A stretch of DNA of 64,000 nt, taken from assembly GCA_902749685.1 (NCBI GenBank), contig CACVKW010001192.1:1-64000 (forward strand). Direction: 5' to 3'. This document shows, one piece after another, positions 59,547 to 64,000 of the stretch. A program made the translations under genes and the position numbers. Position 1 is the stretch's first letter. Each line of letters opens with the position of its first letter. Source of the DNA: Olavius sp. associated proteobacterium Delta 1. GTDB lineage: Bacteria; Desulfobacterota; Desulfobacteria; Desulfobacterales; JAFDCJ01. The notes under the pieces were generated by a model, which was not told the origin of the DNA, searched no databases, and saw only the letters and a list, made by a program, of their open reading frames with translations.

Positions 59547-59566
59547 TTAATATTAATAAATATTAA
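59547..59566. promoter_or_regulatory. palindrome at the gntR start (possible operator)
   Basis: TTAATATT-AATA-AATATTAA is a perfect inverted repeat ending three bases before the gntR ATG. It overlaps the region where a ribosome site should be. Binding here by the regulator itself is plausible. Confidence 0.4.
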
Positions 59567-59576
59567 TAATATAATT

Positions 59577-59594
59577 TGTTATATTTTTATAACA
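59577..59594. promoter_or_regulatory. palindrome over the gntR transcription start (likely operator)
   Basis: TGTTATA-TTTT-TATAACA is a perfect 18-base inverted repeat lying three bases downstream of the predicted -10 (59597-59602), so it would cover the start of transcription. Position and symmetry fit an autorepression operator for the FCD-GntR protein. Confidence 0.5.
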
Positions 59595-59596
59595 TG

Positions 59597-59624
59597 TTTA
59601 TATTCGTACCAAGACAAATGTCAA
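59597..59624 (-). promoter_or_regulatory. sigma70-type promoter of the gntR gene
   Basis: On the minus strand TTGACA (59624-59619) and TATAAA (59602-59597) are 16 bases apart. The leader to the ATG at 59544 is about 45 bases. Confidence 0.6.
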
Positions 59625-59850
59625 GAAAATTCCATATCGGGTGAAAAATCAACATCGACCTGCCGGCTATTTCGAAATTGGTGACAGCCGGATAGACTGT
59701 GACATCTTAGCAATTGCATTGCAATCTGTGATATTTTTGATATAGACTAATACTCCACCCTGAAAAATGGCAATAGCAGGTTAGGATAAATAACGGCTCG
59801 TTTGAAACTGATGAGAATGTTTTGGTGCTCTCCGGGCGGATTCATTGCGT

Positions 59851-60951
59851 ATGGTAGATATCGATCGAAATAAAATTACCCTGGTATTTTTGGGTATTCT
59901 GGTGCTGGTGGCCGTTGGTGTTGTGTTAAAATACGCAGCGACCGTCATACTGCCCTTGATAATTGCCTGGCTGTTATCGTTTCTGCTTGCGCCGGTGGTC
60001 AATTACATGACGGCACGCAAGGTTCCCACGACCCTGGCTGTATTTATCATCCTGATTGTCTTACTTGGTATTATTTATTTGTCGGGAACCTTTTTGTATA
60101 CCCGAATCACGGCCTTTGCGGCCGCCTATCCTAGATATCATTCACGGATGACCGAGTTAATCGCAACTTTTTCAAGCCAGCTGAACCTGAGTTTTGATCC
60201 GCTTGCCGGCTATAATTGGGGGCAGAGTATCGGCCGATTTCTGGTGACCTTGTCCGGGTCCATTTTTGCATTTGTGTCTAAGCTGGTTCTGGTGGTCATA
60301 TTTCTTTTTTTCATCCTGCTGGGCAAGCCTTTTTTCAAATACAAAATTATGAAATCATTTTCGGATGACAAAGCCAAGCAGTTCAGCCAGATTTCCTTTT
60401 CGATTACCGCCCAGATCCGGCGCTATTTATCGCTGCAATTTTTAATCAGTTTTGTGACCGGTTTTCTGGTATGGTTTGTCCTTGTTATGATTGGTGTAGA
60501 TTTTGCGATTACCTGGGGTGCGCTGGCCTTTTTTTTAAATTTTATTCCGACGGTGGGGTCTATTGCCTCCTCCATCCCTCCGATTCTGTTGGCGCTGGTT
60601 CAATTTTATCCAAGTATTTGGCCCGGAGTTATCACACTTTTATCGATTTTGACAATTCAACTTGGGATGGGGAACGGAATTGCTCCCAAAGTTCTGGGCG
60701 ATCAATTGAATCTCAGCCCGGTGGTTATTTTGTTGTCGTTGTTATTCTGGGGTTGGCTTTGGGGAGTTGTTGGCGCACTGCTTTCGGTACCAATAACAGC
60801 GGCATTGAAAATTGTGTGCGAGAATATTGAACCGTTGCAGCCGATAAGCGTTATGATGGGTTCCGGCAAGAGTTACCGGCGTGAGTTTCGTAACTTAGAA
60901 AAAAGTTTCCCCGAAGTGGGAAAGCTTATTAGGCCTTCTAAAAAGAATTGA
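59851..60951 (+). CDS. AI-2E family transporter (UPF0118)
   Basis: A 366-residue polytopic membrane protein of the AI-2E/PerM/TqsA family, about seven to eight helices. It has the family-typical LPLIIAWLLSFLLAPVVNYM near residue 35 (first 20 residues), a periplasmic loop 80-140, and FFLNFIPTVGSIASSIPPILLAL near 230 (core FLNFIPTVGSIASSIPP). Some members export AI-2 or act in Na/Li antiport; the ligand is not predictable. The ATG at 59851 follows a weak ribosome site; a TTG two codons earlier is the alternative. Confidence 0.87.
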   Translation: MVDIDRNKITLVFLGILVLVAVGVVLKYAATVILPLIIAWLLSFLLAPVVNYMTARKVPTTLAVFIILIVLLGIIYLSGTFLYTRITAFAAAYPRYHSRMTELIATFSSQLNLSFDPLAGYNWGQSIGRFLVTLSGSIFAFVSKLVLVVIFLFFILLGKPFFKYKIMKSFSDDKAKQFSQISFSITAQIRRYLSLQFLISFVTGFLVWFVLVMIGVDFAITWGALAFFLNFIPTVGSIASSIPPILLALVQFYPSIWPGVITLLSILTIQLGMGNGIAPKVLGDQLNLSPVVILLSLLFWGWLWGVVGALLSVPITAALKIVCENIEPLQPISVMMGSGKSYRREFRNLEKSFPEVGKLIRPSKKN

Positions 60952-61010
60952 TAATGTTATTGCGTGTTCCAAGTTTCCACCTTCCGCATTCCGACTTCGA
61001 CTCGACTGCC

Positions 61011-61050
61011 GTTCGACAAGCTCAGGCCCCGAGCACGTCGAGGGGAACTC
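61011..61050. repeat. dispersed palindromic repeat, family C (GTTCGACAAGCTC..)
   Basis: GTTCGACAAGCTCAGGCCCCGAGC followed by CGTCGAGGGGAACTC: imperfect palindrome of the same type as 22075-22112. It lies between the convergent AI-2E permease and MglA-like genes. Confidence 0.65.
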
Positions 61051-61068
61051 GTCGCAGGCCGAATTCCA

Positions 61069-61680
61069 CTATTCCCAGCCAGCTTCTTTCTTCAATGATT
61101 TCAACGCTGCGACCAGGCATGCTTTTAATGTCGCATTGACACCTTCGCCGGACACGGCACTGGCGGCAAAAGCGGGGGCTTTGAGCTGACGGTTGTATGC
61201 GTTTTGCATCTCTTCGACGGACATCAGCGGCACACCTTCTTTGGCAAGGTCTCTCTTATTCCATTGCATGACCAACGGCAACTTCATAATATTCATCCCA
61301 TAGCCTTTCAAGTTTTCGGCTAGATTTTTTAAGGACAGGATGTTTTTTTCGTGACGGATCTTAAGTGAATCGGCAACAAAAACCACGCCGTCCACACCTT
61401 TTAGGACAAGCTTGCGAGTGGAATTGTACTTAACCTGACCGGGGACCGTGTACAGCTGAATGCGGACATCACATCCCTTAATTTTACCGGCTTCCATGGG
61501 GACAAAATCGAAAAAGATCGTCAGATCGCCCTTGGTTTTAATCGAAACCATTTCGTCGGTCATTAAACTGCGGCTGTTTTTAAAAACATATTCCAGGTTG
61601 GTCGTTTTGCCGCATCTACCCGGACCATAGTAGACGAGCTTGCACTCAACTTCTCTTTTTTTCAGATTAATTATGGCCAT
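61069..61680 (-). CDS. MglA-like small Ras-type GTPase
   Basis: A 203-residue cytosolic GTPase. The P-loop YYGPGRCGKTTNLEY is near 17-31, the G3 region YTVPGQVKYNSTRKLVLKGVDGVVFVAD near 77-104 (central TVPGQ) has TVPG in place of DxxG as in MglA, and the base-recognition motif NKRDL is near 142. M. xanthus MglA sets motility polarity and works with the GAP MglB; no MglB/roadblock gene is next to this one. It has a consensus promoter at 61730-61758. Confidence 0.9.
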   Translation of the reverse strand: MAIINLKKREVECKLVYYGPGRCGKTTNLEYVFKNSRSLMTDEMVSIKTKGDLTIFFDFVPMEAGKIKGCDVRIQLYTVPGQVKYNSTRKLVLKGVDGVVFVADSLKIRHEKNILSLKNLAENLKGYGMNIMKLPLVMQWNKRDLAKEGVPLMSVEEMQNAYNRQLKAPAFAASAVSGEGVNATLKACLVAALKSLKKEAGWE

Positions 61681-61729
61681 AGTGGAAGCCGTTCCGGATA
61701 AATATACTGTAATTTGTAATAATTAGGTA

Positions 61730-61758
61730 ATTATAGAAAGCTGTTGTGGATGTGTCAA
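61730..61758 (-). promoter_or_regulatory. consensus sigma70 promoter of the MglA-like gene
   Basis: On the minus strand TTGACA (61758-61753) and TATAAT (61735-61730) both match the consensus exactly and are 17 bases apart. The leader to the ATG at 61680 is about 43 bases. This is the best promoter in the window. Confidence 0.75.
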
Positions 61759-62298
61759 GGCACAACGCATTTCCATGACATAAAAAGCATACGAAATTTT
61801 GCCTGTTCTGACCGCTTAGCCAAATATTTTCATACCGGTCAATTTGGGGCCGATATTCTATTATCGGCAATATGCCAAATTACATTAGTTGTAAATTTTT
61901 GGACTCGTAGCGCAACTTTTGCAAAGCAGCGGGCCAAGATCTTGCAGCCTTGCGCCAATTGTAACGACAATCAATTCCTTTGCCCTGAAATCCTCGAGCC
62001 GGTATGGCAGGGTATATGTTGCGGATTTGCCCCCGACAGGTTGGAATGCACAGGAGATCCGTCCGGATTTTATGAGAACGGGTCAAATCAGGTTTCAGGT
62101 TCGACCGGCAAAAAATGGGGGAAAAAGCTTCTGCTTCCTCCCCCGGTCAATTGGATATTTTCGATTGAAATTTTAATATTTTGGCTATACAAAATCGCCA
62201 CTAAGACACAAAGACACTAAGGTGAATATAAACCAAAGGTTCTGCTTTGTGTCTTGGTGCCTTGGTGGAAAATTTTTCTGCGCTTTGACGGATCACGG
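61759..62298. other. gene-free spacer with a hairpin
   Basis: 540 bases upstream of the MglA-like promoter and downstream of the aminotransferase gene. GACCGG (62103-62108) pairs with CCGGTC (62143-62148), enclosing GGGGGAA and TTCCTCCC, so a GC-rich hairpin is likely. A 158-codon open frame (61744-62220) runs through this and into a repeat; it has no ribosome site or recognisable sequence. The right end is the family D repeat. Confidence 0.4.
62192..62282. repeat. dispersed palindromic repeat, family D, second copy
   Basis: CGCCACTAAGACACAAAGACACTAAG faces CTTTGTGTCTTGGTGCCTTGGTGG around an A/T-rich centre, matching 7554-7640. It lies just beyond the 3' end of the aminotransferase gene. Confidence 0.8.
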
Positions 62299-63684
62299 TC
62301 AGGATGAATAATCGCAACTTCTTGAGGCCGCTACATCGGTTTCGACGGCCTCTTTATCTGCAATCTCAAGGGATTTGTCAAGAATGTGGATCGCCTCGTC
62401 GATTTCCTGCTCATTTATGATCAGGGGTGGTGTGATTACCAGCGTATCGTACCAGGCAGAAATATACAGTCCGTTTTGCATCGCGTCGCCGGCGATTTTA
62501 CCTGTCGTAAGGGCCTTGCCGCTGAACTTATCTTTCTTGGTGTCGAAGGGTTCTTTGGTTTTACGGTTTTTCACGATTTCAAGGGCCCAGAAGTGACCGA
62601 CTCCTCTGACATCGCCGATGCAGATGTGCTTATCCGCCAGTTCATAGAGCTTTTGTTTTATGTATTGACTGGCTTTTTGAGGCAGGCCCGAGTCAAATAA
62701 TCTGACATGCTCGGAGATGGCGGCCGGAATGGCGGAGGCTGCCAGCGCATGGTAGGCAAACGTGTGACCGTGACAGAAAACTTCTTCGTCAAAGAAATCC
62801 GCCACCTCCTGGGTTGAGGCCGTGATGGCCACCGGGGTGTAAGCCGCGCTGGCCCCTTTGGCCGTTGTCAGGATATCGGGCAAAACATCCCAGTGCTCAA
62901 TGGCAAAGGTTTTGCCGGTACGGAACCAGCCGGACATGACTTCGTCACAGACCAGCAGAACCCCGTGTTCATCACAGATCCGGCGAATGATCGGATAATA
63001 TTCAGGCGGCGGTATCTGGCGGCCGTTGGTGCCCACAATCGGTTCGACGATGATGGCGGCCACATTGCCTTCTTCCTTGATCATATAGTCCAGATAACGG
63101 GCACATTGCACGTTACATTCCGGATAGGTTATGCCGAACGGGCAGCGGTAGCAGTAATTATCCGGTGCAAAGACAACACCGTCCACCACCGTGCGGGCCA
63201 ACTCCGCGTACCAGCGCCGCGGGTCGCCGGTAAAGGATTGCCCGACTGCGGTCGCGCCGTGATAAGAGTGATAGCGCGAAATCACCTTATAAGCCGGAAA
63301 TTTGTATTGCCGCAGCATTTTCATGGCGGCTTCATTGGCCGCAGTTCCACTGGTGGAAAAAAAGAATTTGCTGAGTTTTTCCGGAAACACCGACCGCAGG
63401 GCTTCAACCGCCTCAATTAAGATTTCCGTGGCAAAGCCGGGTGCAGCATAGGGCAGCTTTTCAGCCTGTTTAACGATGGCTTCAATGACGACTTTATTTT
63501 TATGACCCAGATTCGAGCACATTAACTGCGAAGAGAAATCAAGATATCGCTTGCCGGTGTTGTCATAAAAATAGACGCCTTCCGCATCGGTAATCAACAG
63601 CGGGGTCGACCACGCATTCTGGCGCCCCCAGGTGCCGTAGGTATGGGCCGTCATTTCCTTGATCCTTTCAGTCATATCACTCAT
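62299..63684 (-). CDS. Class III PLP-dependent aminotransferase
   Basis: A 461-residue cytosolic omega-amino acid:pyruvate-type aminotransferase. The catalytic Lys is in PDILTTAKGAS near 290, preceded by the class III signature LLVCDEVMSGWFRTG near 250-264. The STSGTAANEAA phosphate-binding segment is near 112. A YRCPFGITYPECNVQCARYLDY insertion near 188 (core CPFGITYPEC) resembles taurine:pyruvate and related aminotransferases, but I would not name a substrate. AAAGGAG precedes the ATG well. The C-terminal 15 residues are polar. Confidence 0.85.
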   Translation of the reverse strand: MSDMTERIKEMTAHTYGTWGRQNAWSTPLLITDAEGVYFYDNTGKRYLDFSSQLMCSNLGHKNKVVIEAIVKQAEKLPYAAPGFATEILIEAVEALRSVFPEKLSKFFFSTSGTAANEAAMKMLRQYKFPAYKVISRYHSYHGATAVGQSFTGDPRRWYAELARTVVDGVVFAPDNYCYRCPFGITYPECNVQCARYLDYMIKEEGNVAAIIVEPIVGTNGRQIPPPEYYPIIRRICDEHGVLLVCDEVMSGWFRTGKTFAIEHWDVLPDILTTAKGASAAYTPVAITASTQEVADFFDEEVFCHGHTFAYHALAASAIPAAISEHVRLFDSGLPQKASQYIKQKLYELADKHICIGDVRGVGHFWALEIVKNRKTKEPFDTKKDKFSGKALTTGKIAGDAMQNGLYISAWYDTLVITPPLIINEQEIDEAIHILDKSLEIADKEAVETDVAASRSCDYSS

Positions 63685-63838
63685 GTTGCTTTCTCCTTTT
63701 TCATTTCGGTTAACCTTACCTGGACAGCCATATCCACGCGATGATCCGCCGGCTTGCGGCTTGACTCCGTCCCTTAGAGGACTGCGCCTCGGAGGGTAGA
63801 GCCGGCCGCCCCCGGAGAGGGGCAGATCAACTATTCAA

Positions 63839-64000
63839 TTAAATAGCAGCCAGGCTGTCGCGATGGGTGGTATGTTTTTTGCCGAGTAATTTTAAAGCGC
63901 GGGCAACTTCCGGCTGGGCCTTAATTTTGGCAGCGGCCTCGGTATAATAGCGCACCGCCCGATCCTCCAGCCGATCGGCCGCAGCCAGTGCGTCTTTGGC
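63839..64000 (-). CDS. Ferritin/rubrerythrin-like protein, 3' part only
   Basis: The last 53 codons of a minus-strand gene that runs off the right edge. The sequence AADRLEDRAVRYYTEAAAKI and ALKLLGKKHTTHRDSLAAI looks like the closing helices of a ferritin-like diiron domain, with Glu-x6-Tyr and a late KKHTTHRD His/Glu pattern as in rubrerythrin-type proteins. The active-site first half is outside the window, so metal ligands cannot be checked. It lies upstream of the aminotransferase gene with about 155 bases between. Confidence 0.6.
   Translation of the reverse strand, partial: AKDALAAADRLEDRAVRYYTEAAAKIKAQPEVARALKLLGKKHTTHRDSLAAI

Noticed and set aside
61744-62220. 158-codon open frame on the plus strand
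   Set aside because: It runs through the MglA promoter region, a GC hairpin and into a family D repeat; no ribosome site and no recognisable domain.

Overview
The window reads as chromosomal DNA of a Gram-negative, menaquinone-using bacterium, most likely a member of the former Deltaproteobacteria (Desulfobacterota). I infer this from gene content, not from a marker gene: an Alternative Complex III plus cbb3-type oxidase, a PrkA/YeaH/SpoVR stress cluster, a UGA-decoded (selenocysteine) OsmC-like protein, an MglA-type GTPase, FCD-type GntR and branched-chain amino-acid ABC genes, and spacers full of palindromic repeats. There is no rRNA, tRNA, transposase, integrase, phage gene or CRISPR array. 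The window looks like core and metabolic chromosome, not an island.

Layout. 0.2-4.4 kb: RND efflux adaptor and pump. 4.5-5.9 kb: class II fumarase. 6.2-9.5 kb: a loose quinone/heme group (small Cys protein, UbiA-type prenyltransferase, cytochrome b5-DUF2231 fusion, convergent ubiE/menG). 10.1-18.2 kb (minus): prkA, yeaH/yhbH, spoVR and a second, longer PrkA-like ATPase. 18.8-22 kb: DUF374 acyltransferase, LarA-like protein, metallophosphoesterase. 22.4-35.7 kb (minus): one long respiratory unit. From a well-formed sigma70-type promoter at 35.86 kb it reads actB, actC, actD, actF, actA, then a cbb3-like catalytic subunit, a CcoO-CcoP-like diheme fusion, a CcoS-like protein, a detached FixP_N-like anchor, an unknown one-TM protein, an ActE-like monoheme cytochrome and a CcoI-type copper ATPase. 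36-43.5 kb: M1 aminopeptidase, thioredoxin-reductase-like flavoprotein, PilZ/HEAT protein, M3 oligopeptidase. 43.6-46.8 kb: DUF302 protein, SMR exporter, cysteine hydrolase, CsaA, Sec-OsmC. 46.9-53.8 kb: PaaG-like crotonase, MaoC protein, GT39-like enzyme, shikimate kinase, FGGY kinase, URO-D family protein. 53.9-59.6 kb: livKHMGF with a divergently placed control region for a GntR regulator. 59.8-64 kb: AI-2E family permease, MglA-like GTPase, class III aminotransferase and the 3' end of a ferritin-like gene.

How it works together. The respiratory unit is self-contained: quinol is oxidised by the ActABCDEF complex, electrons pass through its c-type hemes to a C-family heme-copper oxidase, and copper loading and assembly are served by the CcoI- and CcoS-like genes at the end of the same unit. 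UbiA- and UbiE-type enzymes elsewhere in the window could supply the quinone, though this is inference. The PrkA cluster corresponds to the E. coli yeaGH/ycgB stress module with an added kinase paralog.

Most noteworthy: (1) the ACIII/cbb3 composite with its rearranged CcoP parts; (2) the in-frame UGA plus SECIS-like hairpin in the OsmC gene; (3) the double-PrkA cluster; (4) several families of palindromic intergenic repeats, one of which has visibly inserted into another. All functional assignments are from reading motifs by eye; no database search was run.
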